From Methanomicrobium mobile BP (GTDB lineage Archaea; Halobacteriota; Methanomicrobia; Methanomicrobiales; Methanomicrobiaceae), in the NCBI RefSeq assembly GCF_000711215.1, contig NZ_JOMF01000006.1, forward strand, positions 62,001 to 126,000: a stretch of DNA of 64,000 nucleotides, in the 5' to 3' direction. Every line of letters begins with the position of its first letter. Within the stretch, counting starts at the first letter, position 1. A program made the translations under genes and the position numbers. The notes beneath the pieces were generated by a model that had not been told where the DNA came from, ran no database searches, and saw nothing but the letters and a program-made list of their open reading frames with translations. This document shows, in pieces, positions 1 through 8,855 of the stretch.

Positions 1-649
1 AGATCAAGTAATTATTACAGGAAATCCACGATATGATTACTTGAGCCAGGCCCACGAGAAATATTCCAGATCTGCTTTTTGTACAAAATACAATATTAAT
101 CCAAGTAATAGGATCATTCTTTGGACAACAGGTACACACGGTGAAAATTATGAGGATAATATAGCATATATTAACGAAGTAATATCTGCATGCAATGTCA
201 TCCCAAATGTCACTTTAATCATTAAGCAGCATCCTAACGAGCAACCAGAACATACCAAAATATATAGGGACGCAATGGAAAAAAATAAGGACAGATTCCA
301 AATTATTCTGCCGGATAAAATGGAGGATACTACTGAAATGGTATTCTCATCAGACATCCTCATCATAAGAGCATCTACAGTTGGTCAAGAGGCAGTTGCA
401 TTTCATAAACCAATAATCATTTTAGACTTCTCTGAGAAAAAAGATCTTCTCGAATATGTTAAAGAAAATGTTGCTGTTCCTGCTTACTGCGAAGGGTCAT
501 TACGCAATGCATTAATTACCTGTCTTCAAAACAACCCCATAACAAGAGACAATCAAGATACTTATATTACCAATCACATGAATAGAATAGATGGACTTGC
601 AGCAAAAAGAATAGCTAAAATAATTGAAGACAATATCCATAGACAATAA
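1..649 (+). CDS. Surface-polysaccharide glycosyltransferase, 5' truncated by window edge
   Basis: The reading frame is open from the first bases (encoding TGNPRYDYL before any ATG), so the gene starts outside the window; the in-frame TTG at 41 is not a convincing start. The visible ~215 residues look like the C-terminal Rossmann half of a GT-B transferase of the capsule/teichoic-acid/polysialyltransferase type: a TGNPRYD segment, a strand of the form IILWTTGTHG, IIKQHPNE, and a nucleotide-binding-like stretch SSDILIIRASTVGQEA followed by KPIIILDF. The donor and acceptor cannot be read from sequence. It converges on the legionaminic acid operon, so transfer of that sugar or assembly of the glycan bearing it is a reasonable inference. 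The family-level call is fairly secure; the precise substrate is not. Confidence 0.6.
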   Translation, partial: DQVIITGNPRYDYLSQAHEKYSRSAFCTKYNINPSNRIILWTTGTHGENYEDNIAYINEVISACNVIPNVTLIIKQHPNEQPEHTKIYRDAMEKNKDRFQIILPDKMEDTTEMVFSSDILIIRASTVGQEAVAFHKPIIILDFSEKKDLLEYVKENVAVPAYCEGSLRNALITCLQNNPITRDNQDTYITNHMNRIDGLAAKRIAKIIEDNIHRQ

Positions 650-713
650 ATAGTGAATAATATCCACAAATCAAATTGTCTCCAACACATAGATTATCTA
701 ATGTTATTATCAA

Positions 714-1481
714 TCAAAAAATATTCTCAACAATTTTCCTAAAATCATCATCCCATGTAGCAAAATAACTACACAAATACTCCATCAATTCAAAATCCTC
801 CTCACTGTCGATATCCAACACCGCCGTATCCCTCATCATTACCGCTGAACATCTTCCCTCAAACAGTTTATCTGAAGAAGACTCTTCAAGGAATCGACCA
901 TCATAAGCATATATTGATGCATTCATGTCATAAACAACAGGCGCCTGTTGCCTCGATGTATACCCGTAATTCATCACCAACTCATACTCGCCGGTTTCGG
1001 AAATCTCCTTGACCTGATTAAAGAAAGGACTGCGCCGTGAATTTGTAACCGAGAAAACTATGTCAAATTGGGGATTATTTCGTTTTTTCTCATAAACATT
1101 AACAATATCCTGAAGTCTTCTTATCGGAGACGTGATATCCAAATCAATCACAATGTCGTGATATATTCCATAATACTTATTGGAACGAATAAGGGCATCC
1201 CTTATAACCGCGATTTTACCAACCATGTCTCCGCTGAGTTCTTCTGACCTGTCGACACAAAATACATCAAAAGCCTTCTGGGATGTTATCAAACTCAGTA
1301 ATTCTTTACTGTCCGAACTTGCACACACATGAATTGTATCCAATCCTTTGTTGTGTTTAATGAATAAATCAATTGCCGATAATGTGTAGTATACTAACGG
1401 CTTTCCGAGCATGTTTTTAAGGTTCTTGTTCTTGACACCTTTTGAGCCGGCTCTGCCGCATACCGTGAATAATATGTTCAT
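714..1481 (-). CDS. legF: CMP-legionaminic/sialic acid cytidylyltransferase
   Basis: A 255-residue cytidylyltransferase of the NeuA/LegF/PtmB family, which activates a nonulosonic acid with CTP to the CMP-sugar. The N-terminal nucleotide-binding loop is FTVCGRAGSKGVKNKNLKN, the usual family signature, followed by GKPLVYYTL and the central VIDLDITSPIRRLQDI segment with the Asp/Ser/Pro/Arg positions seen in family members. It is the last gene of an 11-gene minus-strand operon and overlaps the upstream oxidoreductase by an ATGA (1478-1481). Being in a locus with LegB, LegC, PtmE-like, NeuB-like and NeuC-like genes makes legionaminic acid (or a derivative) the likely substrate rather than Neu5Ac; sequence alone cannot fix stereochemistry. 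Confidence 0.85.
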   Translation of the reverse strand: MNILFTVCGRAGSKGVKNKNLKNMLGKPLVYYTLSAIDLFIKHNKGLDTIHVCASSDSKELLSLITSQKAFDVFCVDRSEELSGDMVGKIAVIRDALIRSNKYYGIYHDIVIDLDITSPIRRLQDIVNVYEKKRNNPQFDIVFSVTNSRRSPFFNQVKEISETGEYELVMNYGYTSRQQAPVVYDMNASIYAYDGRFLEESSSDKLFEGRCSAVMMRDTAVLDIDSEEDFELMEYLCSYFATWDDDFRKIVENIF

Positions 1482-2428
1482 TCTAAGTCACCAGATTCTC
1501 CCAATGCAATTTTTAATGTATCATACGCCGTTTTAATATCATTCAAATTATCTTTTTTCACACCGGTGCAGAGATCAATGAAATAATTCATCTCCAAAAC
1601 ATACGGATCATTGACTCTGTTTACAGGAATATCTTTTATTTCGGTTCCATTATCGAATGAAACTGTTTGACTGATAAAATCAGCTTTCATTGTTCCGCTT
1701 TCGGTAAATAATTCCAACTGACGCACCGACCGTCTTCCAAAATAATCAAGATGCAATTCAACGATTTTGTCAGTATATTCTGCAATATACACTGCAATAT
1801 CATCACTGTTGATCTCTAATTCGGATTTTGTACCACACAGATAGAACAGCTTACGCGGTTTACCGAACAATAATTTCAGATAATCCCATTCATGAATCAG
1901 ATCTAAACTGACACCCCCACCCATATCTTTTTTAGCACTGTAATTATCGCGATAATCAATATTTTTGCGCCATTTCGGAAGATATGAGGAGCAAATTGCC
2001 CTTGCGGAATATACTCTGTTCTTTTTTACAAATTCTTCGATAACAGGAAAAACCGCATTGTATCGCAAAGGTGCCGCAACATAATATACAGAATCCGGTT
2101 TTACAGAAATTGATTCAATGCCATTTTTTAAATCCATAAACAATGGTTTTTCCATGAAAATGTGTCTTGTTTTTGGAATGACATTCATTAATGTCTCATA
2201 GTGTTTATTCGTAGGATTTGTTATGAACACAATATCATAATCATTATCCATTGTTTCATAGGATGTAAATTGCTTACCGATTAGTTTTTCCACATCGTCG
2301 GGGAGTTCTCTATTGCTCGTGCGGAGAGCATGAATCTCATATGCAATGCCTCTTTCCGAGAGTATCTTTACAAGATTTCTCTGATGTCTTGTGCCTATTG
2401 AACCAAGTCCGATGAAACAGATCTTCAT
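1478..2428 (-). CDS. Gfo/Idh/MocA-family oxidoreductase
   Basis: A 316-residue NAD(P)-dependent sugar oxidoreductase. The N-terminal Rossmann loop GLGSIGTRHQRNL binds the dinucleotide; the family EKP motif appears as HIFMEKPLFMDL, followed by a substrate-domain segment MGGGVSLDLIHEWDY that carries the usual D..H pair of the family. It sits 3 nt downstream of another Gfo/Idh gene and overlaps the CMP-transferase gene by 4 nt, so it is translated with the legionaminic acid enzymes. Its substrate is unknown; no standard legionaminic acid step requires it, so it may tailor the sugar or make a second sugar of the same glycan. Confidence 0.8.
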   Translation of the reverse strand: MKICFIGLGSIGTRHQRNLVKILSERGIAYEIHALRTSNRELPDDVEKLIGKQFTSYETMDNDYDIVFITNPTNKHYETLMNVIPKTRHIFMEKPLFMDLKNGIESISVKPDSVYYVAAPLRYNAVFPVIEEFVKKNRVYSARAICSSYLPKWRKNIDYRDNYSAKKDMGGGVSLDLIHEWDYLKLLFGKPRKLFYLCGTKSELEINSDDIAVYIAEYTDKIVELHLDYFGRRSVRQLELFTESGTMKADFISQTVSFDNGTEIKDIPVNRVNDPYVLEMNYFIDLCTGVKKDNLNDIKTAYDTLKIALGESGDLE

Positions 2429-2431
2429 ACC

Positions 2432-3418
2432 TTAAGTTCTCCCTTCAATTTTATCGATCAAATCAAGTGTCAATTTATCCTCATATAATGAATACAAAGG
2501 CGCACCTTTACCCGATAGCATATTGAAGAAACAATCTATTTCAGCAAGATAAGCGTCTTCGATTATATTTGACGCATATTTTTGATTATGCTCAAACGAA
2601 TCATATAACGTAATACTTTCAAGTGACTTTGCATCAAAATCATATCTTTTCAAGCCGACAGGTGTCCCGTCCCAGAACAGATGCAGATTCTCCCCTACTA
2701 TCTCCAATGCTGTTGTGGCTTTTCTTGATACAACATCAACAACCATTACGCCTCTGTTACCTGATTCATGGTCCAATGTCACTATAAATGAATCCGGATA
2801 ATCAAGATCTAAATTGCTTATTTTCTTTCGGGACGTATATCCTATTGATACCGATTTACCGAAACAGTTCAGTATCCAAGGCAACTGAATTGCAAAGATC
2901 TCACGGCATCCGTTTGTTTCATTGTTCCCGACAAAGAAATTTTTGTAACTTTCCCAGGGGTGCCAATCCGGCAGATACTGACCGACATGATAGATGTATT
3001 GCAGAGGCTGTTTTTGTGAACTCACCAATTCGGTAATCTTTTGAATTTCTTTTCTATACAACAGCGTTGACGACATGAATATCCGAACATTGTTCTGACC
3101 TGCAATATCCGAGAGTTCATCATATCCGTTATTGATGAGGTTAAGCTCGGTAAACACATTGATTTTGTTCTCGAGCAACTCTTTAATTACTCCGTGATGT
3201 GTTGCCGGAGGGGTGCATACAAATGCCACATCAAATTCGGATGCATTCAATGCATTTGATATGGAGTCATAGCACTTTATTTGACTGTTCTTTGATACGT
3301 CTTCTCGGCGTTCCGCAGAAAATTCCACGCCGGAGAGAGAATATTCGGAATAGTTATTTTGTATAAGTCTGAGTCTTCTTTTACCCATGGATCCCAAACC
3401 GACAATTAAGACATTCAC
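2432..3418 (-). CDS. Gfo/Idh/MocA-family oxidoreductase
   Basis: A 328-residue NAD(P)-binding oxidoreductase with Rossmann loop GLGSMGKRRLRLI and a CTPPATHHGVIKELLE segment. The EKP motif of the family is altered: the corresponding stretch reads INVFTELNLI, with TEL in place of EKP, so catalytic competence as a classical Gfo/Idh dehydrogenase is uncertain. It overlaps the NeuC-like epimerase gene upstream by ATGA (3415-3418) and is followed after 3 nt by a second family member, suggesting the two act together or as a heteromer. The function inside the nonulosonic acid locus is not known. Confidence 0.75.
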   Translation of the reverse strand: MNVLIVGLGSMGKRRLRLIQNNYSEYSLSGVEFSAERREDVSKNSQIKCYDSISNALNASEFDVAFVCTPPATHHGVIKELLENKINVFTELNLINNGYDELSDIAGQNNVRIFMSSTLLYRKEIQKITELVSSQKQPLQYIYHVGQYLPDWHPWESYKNFFVGNNETNGCREIFAIQLPWILNCFGKSVSIGYTSRKKISNLDLDYPDSFIVTLDHESGNRGVMVVDVVSRKATTALEIVGENLHLFWDGTPVGLKRYDFDAKSLESITLYDSFEHNQKYASNIIEDAYLAEIDCFFNMLSGKGAPLYSLYEDKLTLDLIDKIEGRT

Positions 3419-4587
3419 GTACTAACCTCCAGATCATAAAACTCTTTCTTCAAATCAATCCTCTCGTTATCCAGCCACTCGTGCAATATCGCAACAATCT
3501 TCTCAGATGCATGCCCGTCGCCGTAAGGATACTCCGACTTCGCAGCAATCATCGCAAATTCATCCGACATAGCCTTCTTAATGGCGCCGGCAATTTCGGA
3601 TGCAACCGCATTGCAATTGATAATTGACTCCGCCTGTATCCTGCCCCTCTGACGAACGCCGATGTTCACGGTCGGGATCTTAAAATACGGCGCTTCCGCA
3701 ATGCCGCTGGATGAATTCCCGATAACCGCGGATGCGTGCTTAAGTGCGCTCAGATACTTCAGATTTCCGAGAGATGATACTGCAAGGACGTTTGGATGAT
3801 ATTTTGCATAATCGTCAACCATCTCGTTGATGATAAGGCCCCCTTCGTCAGCATTGGATTTGGTGATTATGAATTTCATCTCCGGAAATGCGGATAATGC
3901 CTCTAAAAGCTGCTCGCATTGATATTTTACGTTGCCGTTCAGGGTTTCGGGATGATACGTTACCACAGCATACTTTGAATCGGAAACATCGAAACCAATC
4001 GCGGATGAAAGTTCTTCTCTCGATAGCAGTTTCATCTGCCGAATATTGTCGATTCCGATAGCGCCGACATTGTATACACGTTGCGGCTGCTCACCCAGTT
4101 GTATAACACGCCGGCGGTATGCCTCGCAGCTCGTGAAATGAAGGTAGGAGAGTTTCGTGATAGAATGTCTTATCGCTTCGTCAATCAGTCCTTCCGTAAG
4201 TTCGCCGCCATGCAAATGTGCAATTGGTATCTTTTGATTCATTGCCGAAAGGCAAACTGCCAGTGTTTCATAGCGATCTCCAAGTACAATCAAAAGATCA
4301 ATATGTCGTCTTGAAAATAAATCAGCAAATCCTATTGTTGCAAGTGCCATTGTTTTGCTTATAGCAGAGGGGCTGTTTCCGTAAAGCTGTATGTCCACAC
4401 GTTCGTCTATTTCGAAGCCGTCGTTAAGGATATCTCGGTAAGTATCTCCGAATTCCGGACAAAAATGGGTGCCTGTTGCGGCAATGATCAGTTCATATTT
4501 CCTGTCCGTTTTAATTTGCCGTGCCAGAGGCTTTAAAAGACCCCATTCCGCACGGGTTGCTGTAACAATACAAATAGTTTTTTTCAT
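3415..4587 (-). CDS. legG: UDP/GDP-sugar 2-epimerase, hydrolysing (NeuC/LegG type)
   Basis: A 390-residue member of the hydrolysing nucleotide-sugar 2-epimerase family, which releases the nucleotide and inverts C2 to give the free hexose that the NeuB-type synthase condenses with PEP. Visible hallmarks are the N-terminal TATRAEWGLLKPL, the GDRYETLAVCLSA block, AHLHGGELTEGLIDEAIRH with the catalytic-region His and Glu residues, and the C-terminal GNSSSGIAEAPYFKIPTVNIG loop region that holds the nucleotide. The length is normal for the family. The order in the operon (after the PIG-L deacetylase and formyltransferase) and the LegB/LegC/PtmE partners favour the LegG role over NeuC proper. Confidence 0.85.
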   Translation of the reverse strand: MKKTICIVTATRAEWGLLKPLARQIKTDRKYELIIAATGTHFCPEFGDTYRDILNDGFEIDERVDIQLYGNSPSAISKTMALATIGFADLFSRRHIDLLIVLGDRYETLAVCLSAMNQKIPIAHLHGGELTEGLIDEAIRHSITKLSYLHFTSCEAYRRRVIQLGEQPQRVYNVGAIGIDNIRQMKLLSREELSSAIGFDVSDSKYAVVTYHPETLNGNVKYQCEQLLEALSAFPEMKFIITKSNADEGGLIINEMVDDYAKYHPNVLAVSSLGNLKYLSALKHASAVIGNSSSGIAEAPYFKIPTVNIGVRQRGRIQAESIINCNAVASEIAGAIKKAMSDEFAMIAAKSEYPYGDGHASEKIVAILHEWLDNERIDLKKEFYDLEVST

Positions 4588-4600
4588 TGTATATCAACAA

Positions 4601-5260
4601 TCACAGAATTTCTTTTATCAACATAAACGATTCGGCAGCACATTTTGAGCATGAAGATCCTCTATACACCGACAAACTTCTGATTGCTTCAATGCTTCTC
4701 GGAAACGGCGGCAGGGATATTTCACTTGAATATATTGAAGCAATCTCTATCTTTTTATCAATATAATTGCTGATATCCACATAATAATTTGGTTTGAATT
4801 CAAATTCGGGATTAGAATAATTTGTTTCCGAAATTATTTCCATACAGAGTATTTTTTGAATATAAGGTGCGCGGAATGATTTGGTGCATGCATATGCGGC
4901 ATCAAACACAACCTTATGATCCGAGTGCGCATCATGCATATACGGAAGAATCACTATTTCCGGTCTGACCTCTTCAAAAACCTCTTTCATCTTTTGAATT
5001 ATCTCTGATTTTGGATAGTTATCTAAAGATGCGGGTTTTAATTTTAAATCAAATAATTTCTTTATTCCGAGCGCAGATTTGACCTTTGCAATTTCACCAA
5101 GCCGTCTCTCAACAATTTCGTCATCAAATCCATACTCAGGCATCATGTTCGTGACATTCAGCCAAAAGACATTGTTCCCTTCATCAACGTACCTAAGGAT
5201 CGTGCCGCCTGCACCCAATGTTTCATCATCTGGATGAGGGGATATAACAAGTATATTCAT
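4601..5260 (-). CDS. PIG-L/LmbE-family N-deacetylase
   Basis: A 219-residue zinc-dependent deacetylase of the PIG-L family. The metal motif ISPHPDDETLGAGGT is at the extreme N-terminus and the third ligand region HDAHSDHKVV is near residue 110-120. These enzymes remove an N-acetyl group from amino sugars. It overlaps the adjacent formyltransferase gene by ATGA (5257-5260), so the two are almost certainly co-translated; deacetylation followed by N-formylation of the same amine is the simplest reading. The family call is firm; the substrate (an intermediate or the finished nonulosonic acid) is an inference from context. Confidence 0.85.
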   Translation of the reverse strand: MNILVISPHPDDETLGAGGTILRYVDEGNNVFWLNVTNMMPEYGFDDEIVERRLGEIAKVKSALGIKKLFDLKLKPASLDNYPKSEIIQKMKEVFEEVRPEIVILPYMHDAHSDHKVVFDAAYACTKSFRAPYIQKILCMEIISETNYSNPEFEFKPNYYVDISNYIDKKIEIASIYSSEISLPPFPRSIEAIRSLSVYRGSSCSKCAAESFMLIKEIL

Positions 5261-6141
5261 AAATAATCACCGCTTTGCAATTTTATAGGATCGGAACTCA
5301 TTACGTGTACAATATTATCATACGCTTTGACATAATACTCCGTATCGGAAATAACATCCAGTACTTTTCCAGGTTCAATGTTGCTTAAATTATCTGCGGC
5401 TACTTCCTCAACTTTCCAAACTTTGTAATGCTTATCGCCATAGGAGAAATGTGCGCCCACATAAGGCTTCGTCAATGCTCTAACGAGATTGTATATTGCA
5501 TAACTCGACATACGCCAGTCAATTTCTCCGTCTTTCATCCCTCTCTTTCTCCAACTGTTGCCAGCGTTCACATCCTGAGGTAATTGCGGACATGTGCCGT
5601 TTTCCAATTTGGTACTAAAATCAACAACCTGTTTCTTTGCTACTGACAGTATCTTATCATACAATGAATTGGCATCATCATCATAGGATATTTCTATCAA
5701 TTCCTGGGAAATGATTGCTCCTCTGTCTGCATATTCATCCATTATAAAAAAAGACGATGCAGTTTGTTTAAGACCCAATACCAGTGCCCAGATTGTCGGA
5801 TGTCTTCCCCTATTATTAGGCAATTCTGCCGGATGAAACCCGATAATACCTTTTTTTGGTATAGACAACAGTTCTCTTTTGATTAACTCTGACCACCCAA
5901 AGCAATAGATATAATCAGGATGCAATTTTCTCGCAAAATCCAGACTGTTTTGGTCATTCACATTATTCACGTAAATATATTCCAGATTTTTCCTGCGGCA
6001 AATATCTGATAGATTGACATAGTCTGAATTGAATGATGATTCGCTTTTTGTGATAACCCCAACTACGTCAAAACCACGGTTCAATAATTCTTCCAACAGT
6101 ACTGCCGAAGATTTTACGCACCCGATAAATAGTATTCTCAT
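5257..6141 (-). CDS. Sugar N-formyltransferase (Fmt-fold)
   Basis: A 294-residue protein with the N10-formyl-carrier-dependent formyltransferase fold: an N-terminal Rossmann strand MRILFIGCVKSS, the catalytic-loop equivalent IGFHPAELPNNRGRHPTIWAL, the Asp loop FIMDEYADRGAII, and a C-terminal region with RGMKDGEIDWRMSS that resembles the Fmt C-terminal entry. In canonical members the loop is N-x-H; here the His is kept but the Asn position is Gly, so the amide is delivered by another residue or this is a subfamily trait. It overlaps the deacetylase downstream and the NeuB-like synthase upstream by 4 nt each. Modification of an amino group of the legionaminic acid precursor is inferred. Confidence 0.75.
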   Translation of the reverse strand: MRILFIGCVKSSAVLLEELLNRGFDVVGVITKSESSFNSDYVNLSDICRRKNLEYIYVNNVNDQNSLDFARKLHPDYIYCFGWSELIKRELLSIPKKGIIGFHPAELPNNRGRHPTIWALVLGLKQTASSFFIMDEYADRGAIISQELIEISYDDDANSLYDKILSVAKKQVVDFSTKLENGTCPQLPQDVNAGNSWRKRGMKDGEIDWRMSSYAIYNLVRALTKPYVGAHFSYGDKHYKVWKVEEVAADNLSNIEPGKVLDVISDTEYYVKAYDNIVHVMSSDPIKLQSGDYL

Positions 6142-7136
6142 AATTTGATCAACTCATCTTCCTGAAAATCCTTTGATGCTGTCTGTCCCAATACGGTGAA
6201 CCATGCCATAGGAGAAATACCTGTACCGGGGCGTTTGACCGTGATATTTTCCTCTGAAAAAATCTCGCCTTTCTTTATATTACACTTGGCAACAATGCTC
6301 TTTCGGACAACATCCCGGTTAACCGCTTCCGATTCCGTGAGCCTCTTCTCGTAGCTGCCGAGCGCGTCCTCTATGTTTCTTATCGAAGTCACCATCTGTT
6401 TAAGCTCATCGGGTTCGAGACTTGCCTTGTGATCGGGACCTTCCATGTTTCTGTCTAGAGTGAAATGCTTCTCTATGACGACCGCACCCAATGCCGCCGC
6501 CGCTATCGGCACCTCTATACCTTTTGTGTGATCGGAGTACCCGACGGGCAATCCGAAAGAATCGCGGAGCGTTTTCATTGCGTTGAGGTTTACATCCACG
6601 TATGGTGTCGGGTATGCCGTATTACAGTGAAGCAGAGTGATATCTGTAGTTCCATATTTTCTTAGGATGTCGATTGCTTCTTTAATCTCCGGCAAAGTAC
6701 TCATGCCGGTGGAAAGAATAACCCTGCGCTTTAATTTGGCAATTTTCATCAGATACGGCAGATTCGTGATCTCGCCGGACGGGATCTTGAAGATATCCAT
6801 ACCGAGTTCGGCGAGAAAATCAATACTGCCATGATCAAAAGGTGTTGACATGAACTCGAGACCCCCGGATTCCGCATATCTCTTCAAATCACTGAAATCA
6901 TCGTAAGATAACTCAAGCTTTTTGATCATGGCAAGCTGACTCTCGTCATTTCCCGTAGTTTCTTTCTGATATTCGGCTTTATCTGCAAACCGCGAGACTA
7001 AATTTTCGGATACGAAGGTCTGGAATTTAACGGCGTCAACGCCGCATGCTTTTGCCGTATCAATCATTTTCTTTGCGATATCGACAGATCCGTTATGATT
7101 GACGCCGACCTCTGCAATGATGAAAGTATGACTCAT
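6138..7136 (-). CDS. legI: Legionaminic/N-acetylneuraminic acid synthase (NeuB/LegI)
   Basis: A 332-residue PEP-dependent synthase that condenses a C6 amino sugar with PEP to form the C9 nonulosonic acid. It shows the TIM-barrel start IAEVGVNHNGSVDIAKKM, the DAVKFQTF segment, the STGMSTLPEIKEAI block, GYSDHTKGIEVPIAAAALGA and EKHFTLDR, with a C-terminal SAF (antifreeze-like) domain beginning near VVRKSIVAKCNIKKGE. I place the start at 7136: the ATG there follows an AAAGGAGGT ribosome-binding site and overlaps the upstream stop as ATGA, whereas an upstream in-frame extension would lie inside the previous gene. Length and domain order are those of NeuB/LegI. Confidence 0.88.
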   Translation of the reverse strand: MSHTFIIAEVGVNHNGSVDIAKKMIDTAKACGVDAVKFQTFVSENLVSRFADKAEYQKETTGNDESQLAMIKKLELSYDDFSDLKRYAESGGLEFMSTPFDHGSIDFLAELGMDIFKIPSGEITNLPYLMKIAKLKRRVILSTGMSTLPEIKEAIDILRKYGTTDITLLHCNTAYPTPYVDVNLNAMKTLRDSFGLPVGYSDHTKGIEVPIAAAALGAVVIEKHFTLDRNMEGPDHKASLEPDELKQMVTSIRNIEDALGSYEKRLTESEAVNRDVVRKSIVAKCNIKKGEIFSEENITVKRPGTGISPMAWFTVLGQTASKDFQEDELIKL

Positions 7137-7801
7137 AATACCTCCTTTACCCGACACGGAACGCCATACGCAACGCAATTTGACGGAATATCCGTTATGA
7201 CAACACTGCCCATGCCGACAGTACTTTTCTCACCGATTTTGACGCATTGCTTAACACATGATCCCGTTCCTATATGGGTGTTCTCACCCACGGTAACAGC
7301 ACCCGATAGGACAACACCGGGAGACAAATGGACAAAAGATCCGATTATGCAGTCATGATCGGCTATTGCACCCGTATTGATTATCGAGAATTTACCAATC
7401 CGTGATCCCGCATTGATTACCGCATTTTTCCCGACAAAAACACCCTCATCGATCTCTGCGGAATCCGCGATTACGGCGGAATCATCAATAACGGACGGAA
7501 ACGAAAACCCGATCTTCTTCAAGGATTCGTAGATACCGTGCCTCTTCGGATTGCTTGATACGGATCCTACCGTAATGAATGCCTCGGAATAGCCCCCATC
7601 ATGAAGTTTTACAAGATCATCATCGGTTCCGGCGATCAAAATACCGTCCACTCTCTTTCCTACATTTTCCGGATAGTCGACAATAACAATATCGGCGTAT
7701 TTACTGCGGTCAATCGAAGATAATACCGATCTGCAGTGTCCCCCGCCGCCTACGAGAACAAGTTTGGGATACTTCCGTTCATTATGTTCAATATCCGCCA
7801 T
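7133..7801 (-). CDS. legH: NeuD/PglD-type sugar O/N-acetyltransferase
   Basis: A 222-residue acyltransferase: an N-terminal Rossmann-like PglD domain beginning LVLVGGGGHCRSVLSSI that binds the sugar nucleotide, then a left-handed beta-helix of hexapeptide repeats (VFVGKNAVINAGSRIG, SIINTGAIADHDCIIG, GVVLSGAVTVGENTHIG) ending GVPCRVKEVL. The acetyl-CoA-dependent acetylation of the 4-amino group made by LegC is the expected step (LegH), although NeuD-type O-acetylation cannot be excluded. It overlaps the upstream nucleotidyltransferase gene by 14 nt. Confidence 0.8.
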   Translation of the reverse strand: MADIEHNERKYPKLVLVGGGGHCRSVLSSIDRSKYADIVIVDYPENVGKRVDGILIAGTDDDLVKLHDGGYSEAFITVGSVSSNPKRHGIYESLKKIGFSFPSVIDDSAVIADSAEIDEGVFVGKNAVINAGSRIGKFSIINTGAIADHDCIIGSFVHLSPGVVLSGAVTVGENTHIGTGSCVKQCVKIGEKSTVGMGSVVITDIPSNCVAYGVPCRVKEVL

Positions 7802-8855
7802 TGCCGCCGACCATTTTCTCTTTCATCTTCTCCATCTCATCAATCTGTCCCATATCCGACCACTGATTTTCGCTTATCGGGAAGACTCCCACGGGCTTTC
7901 CTTCATCCATGCATTTCTGCACGACATCGGTCATATGAATAAAAGTGCCTTTAGGAATCTCTGAAAGTACCTCGGATTCGACCACATAGTATCCGGTATT
8001 CACCAGATAAGATACCTCTGGCTTCTCGACCATACTCCCGATATGCCCCGATTCGTTCATGGATACGGTTCCGTAAGGTATGGTTATCTTCTTGACCGCG
8101 CAGACCATGGTTATCAGGTTGCCGGATTTCCTGTGATATTCATAGATCTTATCGTAATCCGCATCGACGAGGATATCGCAATTGGTCATAAAGAAAGTAC
8201 CGTTAATCTTGCCGTCGAGGAGTTTCAGACCGCCGGCGGTTCCGAGAGGCGTGTTTTCCTCGGCAAAATCAATGTTATACGGTATCTCCGGATCCGAAAA
8301 ATATGCCTTAATCAGTTCCTTTTGGTGATTGACGACAAGAGTAAAATGCGTGCAGCCGAATCTCTCGAAATGTTGCATTATGTGCATCGTAATCGGCACA
8401 TCCCCTATCGGAATCAGAGGTTTAGGGAGGACTTTCGTATACGGATACAGGCGGGTTCCTTTGCCCCCCGCCATTATGACTACGGGAATATTCAGCTTTC
8501 GGTGAGGGAGGGAAGCGGTTTCGTCTGCGAATACGATTGACAGGATTTTTCCTTCGGCATCCAGAACGGGGATTGCTTTATAATTTATTTTTATAGCGGC
8601 AATAAGATCGGAATCAACAGTGTCGGTCTCGGTCAGATATTTGAAATTTTTATTCGCGATCTCCGTCACATTACGCGAGAGATCACCGCCGCCGATGATG
8701 TATCTACGGATATCTCCGTCAGTAATCACTGCCGTAATCTTTTTGTCACTGCAGACAAAGGCAATACCTTTGGCATTCGTATCTATTGCGGACATTGCAT
8801 CCAGCACCGTCGCCTTCGGCGTGATCAAATATTTACCTATATCCGTCATTGTCAT
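7788..8855 (-). CDS. ptmE: CBS-domain sugar-1-phosphate nucleotidyltransferase (PtmE type)
   Basis: A 355-residue two-part protein. Residues ~1-115 form a CBS pair (DIGKYLITPKATVLDAMSAI, ITAVITDGDIRRYII, AIPVLDAEGKILSIV); residues ~120-355 are a nucleotidyltransferase with the loop MAGGKGTRLYPYTKVLPKPL. This architecture is that of Campylobacter PtmE, which makes GDP-glucosamine, the entry point of the GDP-dependent legionaminic acid route. The CBS pair probably senses an adenosyl or nucleotide ligand. It overlaps the aminotransferase gene by ATGA (8852-8855). The nucleotide (GDP versus UDP) is inferred from family resemblance. Confidence 0.8.
   Translation of the reverse strand: MTMTDIGKYLITPKATVLDAMSAIDTNAKGIAFVCSDKKITAVITDGDIRRYIIGGGDLSRNVTEIANKNFKYLTETDTVDSDLIAAIKINYKAIPVLDAEGKILSIVFADETASLPHRKLNIPVVIMAGGKGTRLYPYTKVLPKPLIPIGDVPITMHIMQHFERFGCTHFTLVVNHQKELIKAYFSDPEIPYNIDFAEENTPLGTAGGLKLLDGKINGTFFMTNCDILVDADYDKIYEYHRKSGNLITMVCAVKKITIPYGTVSMNESGHIGSMVEKPEVSYLVNTGYYVVESEVLSEIPKGTFIHMTDVVQKCMDEGKPVGVFPISENQWSDMGQIDEMEKMKEKMVGGNGGY

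Noticed and set aside
8043-8540. A 165-codon plus-strand frame opposite the ptmE-like gene
   Set aside because: It is a shadow of the nucleotidyltransferase gene with no start context or family resemblance.
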